DNA of 64,000 nucleotides from the NCBI GenBank assembly GCA_019843655.1, contig JACDQD010000001.1, positions 42,228,230 to 42,292,229 on the forward strand, given 5' to 3'. Below the pieces are notes generated by a model. That model was not told the DNA's origin and searched no databases. It saw only the letters and a program-made list of their open reading frames with translations. This document shows, piece after piece, positions 13,201 through 24,948 of the stretch. Made by a program: the position numbers and the translations under genes. This DNA is from Lethocerus indicus. Taxonomy: Eukaryota; Arthropoda; Insecta; Hemiptera; Belostomatidae. The first letter of the stretch is position 1. Every line of letters starts with the position of its first letter.

Positions 13201-16186
13201 CAAAACGTCCTATCCGGCTTCGAACCCAATCCCGCACTCGTCAAATCGCTGGCTGAGTCTGTTTTCGGAAACCGATCCGAGTCCGTTTCAACTACCCGCC
13301 TGAAAAAATATAATAAAAGAAAATAGTAAAAGAAATAATAATGAAATAAGCGAGGCCGAGAACGCTGCACAATGTACCGAATTAGGAGGATATAAAAGAG
13401 ATAGCGACGAAGACAATTTGAAAATAATTTTCAAAACAACACTATCGTTACCCCGACGGGAGCATTGCTAAAATGTAAGGTGCACTCGGATATAAGGCAT
13501 ACGTCAGTTTTGCTCCAGATCGGTTTCGGCTTATCGCCCGTCGTCAGTAGCGTATCAGCTCTCCGGACCAAAGTTTTCCGAACCGGTGTTCTCCGCACTG
13601 GCGCTTCATCGGCATGCTAGATAATTAGCGAGCGGAGACGATACCTTCAAGTAACGATAATTCGGATAGATTTTAATATCCGAATATATATTTTCGGATA
13701 TATTTTAATATGACTCGGTTTTTAACTCGAATTAATAATAATAAGTAATTGTTCGGCGTTTTCCAAACAAATTCCGCTATTTTTATTAAGAGGCGCTTTG
13801 ATGGTCGGGACGGCGCGAGAAATGGGGGCTGAAATTAAATTATTAATCGGAAGATTTCAATGCCCAGCTAAGGAGAGGCCCCTCCGTAATGAGATGGGTC
13901 CGATCCATCTCCCTTTCTTAAAAAAAAAAACTCGCCTCCCACTACCACTTTCCAGGACCGACTTTTCGAAATAATGAAAAGACACCCCTTTCTCTTTTTT
14001 TTTGTCACCTTTAAACCTGGTAAGAAACCCTACCTCGCCCCCGCCTCGCCGTCCTATAAACCCGGGCCTATTACGAGGGCCCGTATTTACAATTTTTGGT
14101 GGCTCCGGCGGCCGGGGGATTCAAAACTTTCAATAGACTGCTGAGCAATTTCATTAGCGATAAATCCGGCATCTTCGCGCCGAGCCCCCTCCCTCGAAAC
14201 TTTTTTCGCACCCTTTTTCCTCCGGTGGACGGGAGTTTAAAAGTTGGCCAGAGCTATTAGAGGGGGGGCGACGATTTTTTATAAAAGCTCTATGAATACA
14301 ATGGACATTATTTCCCCTTCTCCCTAGGAAGTGTCGCAAATTTTAATTCCATTATTTTTTGTACAGCACCTTTAAAACGTACACATAATATATACGTTAT
14401 ATTTAAAGTGCATAATCCGAAGGCAACATTTTTACTATCGTAATTTGCGTAGTATAGTGTTAAGGCGTCGTTTAGTGTAAAATATTATTTATACTAATCG
14501 GTTTTAAACACCTTAAATTACACTCGACATTCGTTCCCATTAATGTCAAAATTTGGAAAGATTTGGAGCAGGCGATCGATATAGACAATTTATTAAGTTG
14601 TAAGGTGAAAATGAAAATAAATAATAGAACGGTTCCCTAATGTAGTGACGCTTTCTGCACTGTAATACTGCTTTCTCGGGTCAATCTTATTTTATCGCTG
14701 TTAGGTTATTTTAAAATATGTCCCGTATTTTACCGAATGGCGCCGTGCAATATACCAGCGCCGTAATAAAACCCACTCATATGAAAATTATAATCTAAAT
14801 TTGAAAATTAGAAAAGGCTTCGGAAAGGAAACATTTTATGGGAAGTTCCGACCCGATGATGTCGGGTTCGAATCCCGGTGGTGGACCAAACTTTCAATTG
14901 GAAAAATTTCGCTAATTTGTTTATTTATTACATACGGTAGAGGGAAAAACACTCGAATACGAACGACCAGCGTATATAAAGACATTGGGCGTTAGACGGG
15001 AGCGAATGACAAGTGCAAGGAACCGTGTAGTTTCAGAGCGTGATTGTTCGAGGGGAGCCGGTTAAATTTTAGAGGGGGCCCCGCAGTTTTACTTCCCCTT
15101 TTATAGCTAGAGCAGCCCCTATTCGCCGCACCAACTAACAAACCCCAAATTGAAACCTGCCTCCAACATCTCTCCGTCAGCGAATAATTGTTTCAGACAT
15201 TTCCAGGCACACAGAAAGGAAGATAAAACTGTAATTTGTCGTAATGACTTTTATTACCGTCTTTATCGTGCAAATCGAGGAACTGACACAAATATCGGTT
15301 TCTATTTTGAAACTTCATTTGACGACTCCGCAATGAAGATTTTTAATAACATCCGGTAAGACATGTCTATTTATACGGTGCAAGTGTGTATAGGTATGTG
15401 CCGATATGCGCTGAACTGCAATTTCCGTCACGCTGTAAATACGTTTCCCCGGCTAAGGTGAATCGACGTAATAACAATGGATAATACGGTCGTAATATTT
15501 TATAATCTTCTATTTATACTCTATCGTCGTTTATCCAGACGACACTTTCCAATTGCGAAACAGGACTAGATAAGGGACAAAAATATTCGAACTTACTTTT
15601 TCGAATTCAAAACGTATCCCGATTAGAGGACGTCCCCGTCGATTAGAAAACACCGGTAGCCCTAATAGAGAGCGATACAAATTTTATTATAGTACAAATT
15701 TCCCGCGTGCAACTGCAACGGGGAGTAAATGAAAGGGGCAGGGCGAGGCGGGGGCGTTGGGTCGGGTGATGGAGAGGGTGTGTCCCGACACGACTACAAC
15801 GGTTTCACATTATCCCCGGGACACAAGATCGAGTGGACTAGCACTAGTCCCCGGGAGCCGTCGCAAAAAACCCGATTCCATTCGATCGAAATTATTTTAT
15901 TTTTTCTCTCATTTCCCCCCCGGTTTCCCGCGTTCCGTCCGGTTCGGTCGGAACCGGTATAAAAGAAAACGCGGGCTTTGCCGTAGGAAAAGCCCAAAAT
16001 AATTATCGCGATTGTCCGTTTTATAAAAAAGACTTTCTGGTCTCGACATCGGAAACGTTTCTTACAGACGCCCGAAAAGGAAGTGGCGGCGTTATTTAAA
16101 TATGGGTAAAAATGGGGAAATCCGGTGGGTTTCTGGTATAGCTACTGGGTACACGGATGCCAGGGGTTAATGTATCATATTTGAGA
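10251..16186. other. Non-coding intergenic region upstream of the cystine-knot gene
   Basis: No gene recognised. A decayed hammerhead-like motif lies at 13515-13552 on the minus strand (listed separately). An isolated Pol III B-box-like GGTTCGAATCC occurs near 14863 without a matching A box or acceptor stem. The last few hundred bases become G-rich on the plus strand. Confidence 0.5.
13515..13552 (-). repeat. Decayed hammerhead-like motif
   Basis: On the minus strand the order is GCTA, CTGACGA, a GGC/GCC hairpin with a GATAA loop, GAAACCGATC. This is the same architecture as the better copies elsewhere in the window, but stem I is not closed and stem III has a mismatch. I see no flanking element sequence, so it is either an old copy or a distant family member. 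Confidence 0.4.
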
Positions 16187-16218
16187 GGGGGTGGCAATGA
16201 AAGAGCGATGAAAAAAAA

Positions 16219-16243
16219 GGGGTGGGGTAGGGTTAGGGGGGGA
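16219..16243 (+). promoter_or_regulatory. G-run cluster upstream of the cystine-knot gene
   Basis: Four or more runs of at least three G occur within about 25 bp (GGGG, GGGG, GGG, a run of seven), about 110 bp upstream of the start codon and inside a longer G-rich promoter-proximal region. It fits the simple pattern for an intramolecular G-quadruplex. A regulatory role is only inferred. Confidence 0.4.
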
Positions 16244-16309
16244 CTAATTAGAGGCTGGATAAGAGGTGGGCTGGGTGGGTACGGGGCGTTATCGGGGGCT
16301 CGGGCGGGC

Positions 16310-16317
16310 ATTAAATA
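16310..16317 (+). promoter_or_regulatory. TATA-like box of the cystine-knot gene
   Basis: ATTAAATA lies about 40 bp upstream of the ATG at 16355, so transcription would start within about 15 bp of the start codon. It is AT-rich within otherwise very GC-rich sequence. The other two genes here also appear to have short leaders. Confidence 0.45.
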
Positions 16318-16354
16318 GGGCGGGCAGCGGGGGCCCCAGCGGAGGGCTGCTGAG

Positions 16355-16798
16355 ATGTGGGGGCGGGCGAGTCTGCTAGCAGCGGTGATGGTGGTGGCCG
16401 GCGCGGTCGCCACCCGGCTTACCAGCAACGGATACGAGGCCGCTCTCAGGATCCTCAACCACAAGTGGGTGGCGCCGCCCAGCTGTATGCACAACCTGAC
16501 CAAGATCCGCCCGATCACGATCAAGGAGGTCGAGGCTCTGGGGCCCTGTCCGACCGACTACGAAATCATCATGACCCCGGACAACTTCGAACCCAAGTTC
16601 TACGTCCGGGCCCAGTGCGCTGAATCCTGCCAAAACAAGCCGTGCAGTGCCGGCGCCCACTGTCAGAACCTGAGGACTGAAATCGTGCTCGTCTCCACCA
16701 AGGCCAACATCGTTAGAACGGTTGAAACTTCCAACGGCTGCGTCTGCTCTCACGACCGTACGACGATGCCCACGATGGGCATCCCCACCGTCCAATGA
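16355..16798 (+). CDS. Secreted eight-cysteine protein, cystine-knot ligand-like
   Basis: Encodes 147 residues without introns. Residues 1-20 form a signal peptide (hydrophobic LLAAVMVVAGAVA core), so the product should be secreted. The mature part has cysteines at 44, 65, 88, 92, 97, 103, 129 and 131, and one N-glycosylation site (NLT, 47-49). The C-terminal half reads EPKFYVRAQC, two further cysteines, C-x5-C, then a beta-like stretch LRTEIVLVSTK and a closing GCVCS. Trunk/PTTH-type cystine knots have a comparable order (P-[RK]-[FY]-x3-A-x-C, paired cysteines, a strand, then C-x-C), and IL-17-type cytokines also resemble it; I cannot decide between them. The start was chosen because the signal peptide begins there and a TATA-like box lies just upstream. 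Codons are strongly C/G-ending, unlike the flanks. No dibasic or furin site is obvious. Coding status is near certain; the family is tentative. Confidence 0.85.
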   Translation: MWGRASLLAAVMVVAGAVATRLTSNGYEAALRILNHKWVAPPSCMHNLTKIRPITIKEVEALGPCPTDYEIIMTPDNFEPKFYVRAQCAESCQNKPCSAGAHCQNLRTEIVLVSTKANIVRTVETSNGCVCSHDRTTMPTMGIPTVQ

Positions 16799-17083
16799 GA
16801 CTCCCCCCTTTTACGTTTTTAACTCTCGGGTAAGAAATTGCGAGACTCCGTCTTTCCGTTTTCGTGTTTTACATTTTTCGATTATAACTCGGTCGATTTA
16901 ATTGACCCGTTTTACGGAGCGCTATACTTCGAATCGTAATTAACATCGAAAGTGTTGTTCCGGTCGGTAAATCGGTTTAAAATGGTAGCCGTTTTTGTTT
17001 TTTCCCTATCGCGTTTTTATGGAACCGCTACTTTATAATACGGTGTTTCAATAACCTGTCAGTGGATACGATCGAAAGGTGGC

Positions 17084-17089
17084 AATAAA
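17084..17089 (+). terminator. Polyadenylation signal AATAAA for the cystine-knot gene
   Basis: First AATAAA after the stop codon, giving a 3' UTR of about 300 bases. Inferred from position only. Confidence 0.45.
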
Positions 17090-17094
17090 AATCT

Positions 17095-18844
17095 TACCTG
17101 TGGAAAATTGTTGCTTATTACCTCAGCCATACAGACTGACACCATTTTCTGTAAAAGGTATATGTATCGATAGAATAGATTGCACTGGACTCGTACAGAT
17201 ATATCCGTTACAGAATAAGAATTAGGTACGCCTTTTTATAGTACCTAAATTCTTTCATACCTGCCAATGTTTCTCCAGAAATTAGATACCTGGGGGGAAG
17301 AAAATTATTAAACTTACCCAGTCTTTGAAGATCCTTCGGTAGGCCGACTTCGGATTTCTTCATTATCAGCATATTCTGTAAGCATCGTATCCTCGCTATA
17401 TTGCTACGGGAATCCTACAGACGATGGCGAAGAGCCGAAAGGGTCTTCCATAATCGGGAGCATAAAAGATCCGCGAACGGTCGGTTCCGGAGTCCATTTA
17501 TACAGGGCAAATAAACTGATGTAAGTGTAACCGAGGAGAGTACAGCTACGATGAAACGTATACGTTTCATATCAGCACTACATAAATATATGTAATATAG
17601 CAGAAATAAATTTGTAGTATAATTACGAACATGTAATTACTAAATGTTAGTTAGTAAATGATAGAAGACGGATAAAAATATGTTGTGTCCGCCTTAACTT
17701 TTGAAACCTAAAGCGTTTAAATCAAACCTTTTATTCATATCATCCGAGCGTTGTAAATATAAGATAAAACTTTGCTGGGTCCCGTCGAGTATATTTTTCA
17801 CGGGGAATACATTCGTTATATTTTCCGGGGAACTCGATGCCCAGATTATCTAGATGACTTAGTAGTATGAATACTTGAAGGTATCCAACGTATCAGAGGC
17901 AATATTCGAAGTCAAGCCGAGGTAGGTGATATTACAAACGAGTAAACATTTTCCTGCTATATTAATAGGAAAGAGGAAATTACCTCTGTGAAATTTCCTA
18001 TGATTTAAATTCACTAACCTATTATTTGAAACCTATTTTGACTAATTTTCCCTTTACAAATGGAATGACATTAAACGTCATTAAACAATTGCGTAGCTTT
18101 TACAATAAGAAATAAATACTGACAACTATTTAACAGGCATGATAATCGTAAAACAACTACCGTATGAAGCGAGAAAATAATTATGTATGCTTTGTAGTTA
18201 TTTGCGGGTCAAAAATGTTACATTTTAAATTACTGGCTTCCAATTATATTGGGCCTCAGAACTGAAGGTTTTGTTGATAACTAATTGTGGTATACCAACT
18301 GTTGGATATAGGCGGGTCATAACCCGGCAAATAAGGAATCTAAATGATACAGAATAAAATGTTAGAATTACTTTTAAATAAAATAATTAATACTTATAAG
18401 TAATAAAGGGAAAAAGTCTCATTGGCCCAGACAGAATAGTCCGAGAACACCAAAGTAATGTATAGTGTGTGTTAACCTCGGTAGAAATGAGCACAATATT
18501 CAGATCTTTAAATGGTTGTCATTACTGAGGACAAACGATCGAGACCCATTCACGGAGAAAATTCATTATCTGCAACTGCAGAGTCGAGAGTGAATAACGA
18601 AGAGGAGTCCAGGTTCTAATTCAGTAGTTCTTCAAGGGATCGTCGCTCCCTCGATATAAAGAGCAGGAATAGCGACTCCGCTTCAAGCTTGCAAAATTCC
18701 CCGTATAATGAGAGTAAGCAAAGAGAAGACTCTCATAGAGAATCGCCCTGAGCGTTGGGATAGAATTTTGTCGGACACAGGAAATTGAATAATAGAGGGG
18801 ATCGTTTAAACTCTAGGCTGGATGCATACATTTTATTTAGAATA
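17095..18844. other. Non-coding intergenic region
   Basis: AT-rich sequence without a credible exon, RNA gene or recognisable repeat. Confidence 0.5.
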
Positions 18845-19415
18845 CCTGTTTTATAGTCCTCGAGGGGTTGGAATACTACCGTAGATTTCGTGTGTTTCTG
18901 TCTCCTCTCGCTGGTTTGATCTTTCGCTAGACCGGTTTCGCCATCTTCACACATCTAGACACCTAGAGACAGAGTTCGCCATCTAGACACTTTGGCACTT
19001 TGGATGTTTTTTGGGCACCCTCACTGAATTGTCTCTGTCACTTGTACTGTAGTGGTGGTCTGTTTGTCATAACTATTATTGTCATAACTATTATGGGTTT
19101 GACTTCCGAATATATGACAGGAAACCGATCTGGTATTGTGTATTTACGATCATCAAAGTTTTATTTAGAGAAAAAAGTTCACTTTTAGTAATCTAGTTAA
19201 TCGGTGCAAGTGCACCCAACGAACATGTAGTTAAATACATTCCAGCACAAGACTCAGGGGGGGCACTAGTTAATCGGTGCAAATGCACCCAACGAACTTT
19301 AGTTAAGTACATTTCCGCACCACACTCAGGGGCGCTAGTTTATCGGTGCAAGTGCACCCAAAGAATTTTAGTTAAGCACATTTCCGTACCACACTCAGAG
19401 AGGCACTAGTTAATC
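18845..19415 (-). mobile_element. Hammerhead-family element copy, stem II deleted, with 71-bp subrepeats
   Basis: Read on the minus strand, the order is: about three tandem subrepeats (junctions at 19193, 19266, 19335 and 19406 in plus coordinates, spacing 69-73 bp), a unique block with CAGATCGGTTTCCTGTCATA, an ACAAGTGACAG segment, CCAAAAAACATCCAAAGTGC, the hammerhead region (18926-18950) and the family 3' tail. Each subrepeat contains GGTGCA-A(G/A)-TGCACC, a six-base inverted repeat around two bases. In this copy the hairpin between the two core halves is lost (TGGC runs straight into GAAACC) and the 5' half reads TGTGAAGA, so the ribozyme-like motif is dead. No reverse transcriptase or other coding sequence is present. 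Confidence 0.7.
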
Positions 19416-22400
19416 GATGTTTAATAATTTTATTTTAAGAAAAAGTAAAACTTTCAGAGACAAATAAAAACTGATTATTGTAAGATAAAAATAAGAAGGG
19501 AAGTTATAAAAAAAATGTGCTTAACTGTGAAATGTAGTTAAGTAAAGTACGCCACATCAGTCTACTGAGAACACACTGAAATTTCGCCACTAATATTGAG
19601 GGTGGCAGCCTAGTAATTGCACTTATTATAGAAAGGAGTTTATCATTTAAATTAGTCTAACCGAGTTAGCCGGCTCCACTATTTTTATTTGTTATAATCG
19701 AAAAGATCTTATTAATCATATAAAAAATATGTGTACAGAACGAATGCATAAAACGGCTTTATAATAAAACGAGAGTTCAGTGTCGACCCGACGCCCGCCT
19801 AAGGTAATTGGGTAAGTTCACAAATTGAAGCGTCAAAGTGTATATACGGTTTGTACACATATCGCGACCAATTTCGGCGATTGAACCGATGAAATAAGCG
19901 AATTCCGATCAGAAGATTATCAAACGCGGCAAAAGCCACGGGCGCGGCGTCCTAATCGCATTGTCGCCTCAACGCCAATCACAGATCACTTTAACGGAGC
20001 GCGTTCCAAAAATCAAATAATCCGGAGTAATAAATCGGGAAAGATAAAGGATATCGTAGGGAAATAGGTCCTAGATGAAAAAAGGGGTCGGGTCATTATG
20101 GGACGCGGACCTTTTTATAAATCCGCCAGTTCGAATCCCGTATTTCCTCACGAAAGGACCTCATAAAACGCCTAAAACGAACACATAAAACTGTATCGCT
20201 CGTAAATTATTCGGGACGAATGAAAATGGAATTAATACACCCGTCGGCCCTGCCCGTCAATAGTTTCCCAATGAAAATAAATCGACAAATATCGTTTCGG
20301 TTTTAATTTTTATTCGGACACCGATTAGGCTAATATTAGCCAGAATGAATATCCCCGGCTCCATCATACAATTGTGGTTTGTCATACTTAGAGTTAATCA
20401 CCACGGCCGAGGTATTTGCGGCTATTTGTTTCTCAGTTGTCATTATCTATAAACCTTCGTATAATTGTTAATTCCCTACTTTATGTTTCTGACAGTGAGA
20501 TCATTTTACACAAAATCGTCATTCTCTGTATTCCTACCGACTAGTAACAAGATCTGTGAGGTCGTAAAATGAATTAAAACATTCACTAAAAATCCCGTAT
20601 GACAATTTCAAATAAAATGACTTTTAGAATTAGTAGCTGAAAATAGCGGGCAAGTGTTATCGGGACCTGACGTTTCCTGTAAAGGATACACTCTAGAGTG
20701 TTACACAGCAGGATAAAATTACTATTATTGAAGGTACGACGTCGGCCAACGACCCATTCAGATGTCAGGCCCACGAAAACATAATTCGTTCTGGCCTTCC
20801 ATATAATGCGCTCTTATCGCTCGAATAAATAAACAGTCGTAGTCTAGTACAACAGCAATAAGGCTCATAATATCGGGCCGGTTCAGATCCCAGAATTTGT
20901 AATTGAATGCAAATTCTTCGGTCCATCGCCGACCTTCTTCCAGTGCTCAAGTCTCAGTTCTCCGTAATGGAGGTGGTCAATCGGGGATATTTCAGAGTCA
21001 TTTGTCGAGGGTGTCAAGGAGGGCCTTCGCCCTTCGGCCGTGCTCTTCGGCCGGCGGCGTTCGAAAACTGGAATCGGGTCGGGTCAAAATAGCGGCTTGG
21101 GAAATCGGGGAACAGTAATCGGCCGGGGAGTTAATTCGGCGCGAGCCGTGTCCGACAACGGTGTCTGTTTACGTTAGTTTAATTAAAAGCGAGCGGCGGT
21201 GGGGATTCTTTTGGCGGGTCTCCACCGGGCACTCTAAATTAAAATTTATATTGGAACCCGATCCTGTCGCCACCCCTCCACCCTTTCTCCTCCCACAACC
21301 TCCGCCACCACTCCATGATATTAAAAACTTGAAAGAAAAGCCCCTAGACCCGAAGGGGACAAATTTTTAGCGTCCCCCACCGCCCTAAACCCTCTTCAAT
21401 CCGTCCTTCAGACAACGCTGATCCTTCTATTATTTGATTCGATATAAAACGGGACGTGGAAGTGGGGGGTTGGCGTTTCTACAAACTGGAATTATTATCC
21501 TTTTCTCCCGGATCAGGCGGGTGTAGCCGCTTAAAACCTGTCTCGCTTAAGGCATAACTTGCAGTATAATACCGAAATGAACATTGTTAATTCCATTCAC
21601 TCTGGATTGGGAGTTTCCTCTTAGTCAAAGTTGGCTCAAAAATTACTTTAAACCGATAGTGTCTTTACATTATTAAAGGGGTACCGGCCACCGGTACTCC
21701 GGCGGTCACAACCCTGGGCGGGTCTCTGGCAGGACAAGTTTACTCTATTCGTAACAATGCCCGTTATAGGGTTGGGGGTCGTCAGCCCTTCACCCAACTT
21801 GGAGGAGCGATATATTTTACCTCGGATATTTCAAGTAAAAGAATACTCTCGAATAATAAAGTTATTTAATTCGGCGCCGACGCCCACTGTCGTGGGGGCG
21901 GGGGATATAGTTTTTGAATTTCGATTTTCGAAGCGTTTATGGCGCCGTCGGGAGGGGGGGGGCGGGTAACGTCGAATTCAATTACAGGATTATTTCATGC
22001 CTTGACAAAGGGGACGGGGGCGCGTCAAAGGGAACCGGATCCTACAAGACGGGGTACCGTGCTCCTCGTTAGTCGATATTAATTGGCCGGCGATCTTTAA
22101 TTGGTAACAGTCGGTCGTCATTCCGGACTCATACCCCCACCGCCCGCGGCATCGGACGAGGGTATTATTTTTAACGCTTTGATGAGAGGCGGGGGACGGA
22201 ATTTGGAAATTTTTTAAATTCTCTAGGTCCGAGAAAGACCGCCGTTATAACGCCGAGCGTAATTAGATAGGAATCTGCAATCGGACGAGGCGGGATCGAC
22301 CCCTGTACTTCCGCTACGCCTAGCGCGTAACGTACTCTCGTCCTCTAGGTTGGAGGTCGGGCGAAGGGCAACAACCCTCCCCCCAAATGCTCGATGTTAC

Positions 22401-24660
22401 GAAACGACATCTGTGGCGGCCGAGACCCTATCTAGGGTTGTAATGGCCTATTAAAAAAATACTCCCGTTAGACTTATAAGATGTAATACACATCCAGTTT
22501 AAGGGTATCCGAGTTTTCTGCCCGTATTATAGTTGTATTTACAAACTAAATGAAAATAGTTTAAAAACGCGATATTGGCGTTGCCTATTGTATTTCGGGT
22601 GTTAATATAGGTATGAAGGGCGGTGTGGATGGGAGGCGGGGCCGGTGGGTCTCGTCGGAGCCGTAGCGGAGGGCGCCTGCCGGTATCCGCCGGGGGAATA
22701 GAAACGGGGTGGGGGCGGAAAAAGGTTGTGTGGGGGGGCGTGGAGGCGGTCGTGGGGGAGGAGATGTTTGGACTGGTCGGCCGGCCTAGATAGAGGTTTT
22801 AGAGTTTAACAAGATAGGGAGCGGGGTTTGCCAGGAGGGCCACAATTACAGCTGCGTCAACAGTTCCCTTACCCGGGGACAATGCTCACTCTTAGTCCAA
22901 CCCTTTGCTCCCTTTCCGAGGGATCCCGAATTTATTAAACCGTTTCCCGGCCACTGTAAATCCGTGAGCGGTCCCCGGCTATATTTGAGATTCCGTCAAG
23001 TCCCCTAACTGAACTCTATCCGGGCGGACTGTTTTTATAGATTCCAACTTTCGACCGACATTAATAAATTACAGTAACCGAATGTATAAGCAGTATTTCG
23101 ACACTTATTAGTGTGATTGAGTTAGCGAGCTACACTAGTTTTATCGGCACTGTTTTTGTAGATTCGAACATTCGTCCTCCAATAATAAATTATTCGACGT
23201 CTCGAATATTGTAGAATAATATGAGAATAGAAATACTCGAATAATGTCACGAAACACGCTCCTTTTATTGCCGAGTCGAAACCGAGGGTGTTGATGGGTC
23301 TCGGGATCGATCGCGAGCAGTACACCTCACTGCGGACAGACTCCGGAAACTTATCGCGATAATTAGCCTTCGATATTTGCCATCGAAGCCAGCAACCTCG
23401 CGTAAGGTTTATTTAATGTAGAGACTTTCGCCGAAAGCCGCCCTAGATCCGAGTTAATCCGATTTCGCCCCTACTGGAAATTTCGGAGGCGCTCAAAACA
23501 CATCACCGTACACGAAGCCATCCATTATTCCCGAATAAGCCGAAATCGTAGAATCGTCCCTGAGATTAGAGTAGAGGGAACATTTCGGCGGACTAATTTA
23601 GCCGAGTTTCGGTACACAATACTTACACATTTTGGAAGGGTTATTTATGAAGTCCTCCAGTGAAACTATTTCAATCCCGGTCGATTTCATATTTAATAAG
23701 AAGAAACTTATTTCACCCGATGACAAACAGCCTAGGTCGTAGCCGGTTAATCTCGTTAACTTTTATTTTCTTTCCACAGAGGCCAGGGAGGTAATACCAT
23801 TTACAAATGGGACTAAACAGAAATATGTGACCATCTATCGCGTACGGAGGAAACGTTTTTCAGCTTTCCGTTAGTAATATAGTCGGGTAAACAAAATATC
23901 TTCTCTAGTTTTTATCTTAGTAAGATATGAACTCGAAGTTGACTTCATGTTCTAACTTGAGTTGAAAGTATTCTTCCAATAATTCCGATAATCTTTTTTC
24001 CTTACATTTTTACTTTGTTTATATATTCATAATAATTAAATTTATATTTACATTATCGGCTCGCAGGCTTTCCTATGTATTTTACACGAGAGTTCTTTTT
24101 ATTCTTAATTTATGTCCATTTTATTACTTTATTGTCCCGGAAAGTTCATTCGCGTCATTCACGCACGTTATCACTGTACATTTACTGAAAGTTTTGGATT
24201 GTTCGGCTTGTTCCGATAAAAGTATTCTACCGCGACGCCTGTATTTCTAGTTTGCCACGAAAGCCGTGGAAACCACCTCGTGAAAGCCGACGCGTGTTGA
24301 AAAACATACGATCAAAAACAATTGGCATAGGTGAAGCGGTGAATGAGAGGTGGGCGTCAAACGGGTCGTCTCCAAGAGTTGGGAAATATCAATTTTGGCA
24401 CAACAGAACAAGTGAAACTTTATTATCCCGCCAGTTCGTCGGAAAGTTCACTAATCAAGCATTCTCCTCTTTGAATGTGTGTACTTTTGGTAATAGCGCG
24501 ATTAAAATAGCGCACGCGATACACCTTCTATTATTTAAATTAATACTCCCGGTTATTAGCGGTTGACCGTACGAAGGTGTCGTACTCACGCACTCGTAGT
24601 GTGGAGGTTCACTATTTTATATATCCAAGATGCTTTTATTGACGTCAGGAGACATATTTT
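19416..24660. other. Non-coding intergenic region with GC-rich islands
   Basis: No gene recognised. The sector near 22.6-22.77 kb is strongly G-rich on the plus strand and CpG-rich, and could be a promoter or G-quadruplex-forming island, but I find no convincing exon after it. Short open frames here do not look coding. Confidence 0.45.
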
Positions 24661-24822
24661 TACCGTAGTTTTCTTGATCGTCCGTCCTCTCTCGCTGTTC
24701 GGCCTTTCGATAGACCGGTTTCGGCCGCTCGCCATCTTCAGTAGCGGTGTCACTCTGGCACGTAGGATGCTTGCGTGGCATAGTCTCTGCACTACCACGT
24801 CACTTGTATTGTTTCAGTTGTG
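24661..24822 (-). mobile_element. Hammerhead-family element copy (left arm of an inverted pair)
   Basis: On the minus strand this reads a CAATACAAGTGACGTG segment, a diverged central part, the complete hammerhead core, then the tail with GCGAGAGAGG and CTACGGTA. It lacks the 71-bp subrepeats. A fragment of the same family in the opposite orientation follows at 24880-24948, so the two 3' tails point outward. Confidence 0.65.
24709..24745 (-). ncRNA. Hammerhead-ribozyme-like motif, core intact
   Basis: On the minus strand: GCTA, CTGAAGA (C3 U4 G5 A6 N7 G8 A9), one extra U, hairpin GGC-GAGCG-GCC, GAAA (G12 A13 A14 A15.1), CCGGU (U16.1), C17, then UAUC. All universally required hammerhead residues are present. 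Stem I is weakened: only the two pairs next to the core remain (A-U, U-A), where the consensus has four. Stem III is the self-complementary ACCGGU, expected to work best as a dimer. Cleavage would be predicted after C17. Activity is inferred from pattern alone. Confidence 0.5.
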
Positions 24823-24879
24823 TGTACTCGAACAGTACAACTGAATCAACAGCGTACAGATATTATACACGGCTATCCA

Positions 24880-24948
24880 ACCGGTCCGGCAAAAGACCAA
24901 ACCGGCGAGAAACTACGGTATTCCAAACCCTCTACAGGCCACAAAATA
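24880..24948 (+). mobile_element. Hammerhead-family 3' fragment (right arm of an inverted pair)
   Basis: Contains ACCGGTCCGGCAAAAGACC, the CAAACCGGCGAGA segment, CTACGGTATTCCAAACCC and GGCCACAAAATA, matching the family from ribozyme stem III to the tail. The 5' half of the ribozyme is missing. A short ACGGTATTCCAAAG echo lies at about 25027-25044. Confidence 0.6.

Noticed and set aside
14855..14885. tRNA-like GGTTCGAATCC B box
   Set aside because: A five-pair T arm can be drawn, but no matching acceptor strand, D arm or A box exists upstream. Similar isolated B boxes near 3265, 5760, 20135 and 43270 also fail.
22600..22780. GC-rich island as promoter of an unseen gene
   Set aside because: G-rich and CpG-rich, but no start codon with signal peptide, splice donor or exon-like frame follows on either strand.
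24252..24566. 104-codon open frame
   Set aside because: No family resemblance, no promoter and no bias in codon use; adjacent to mobile-element sequence.
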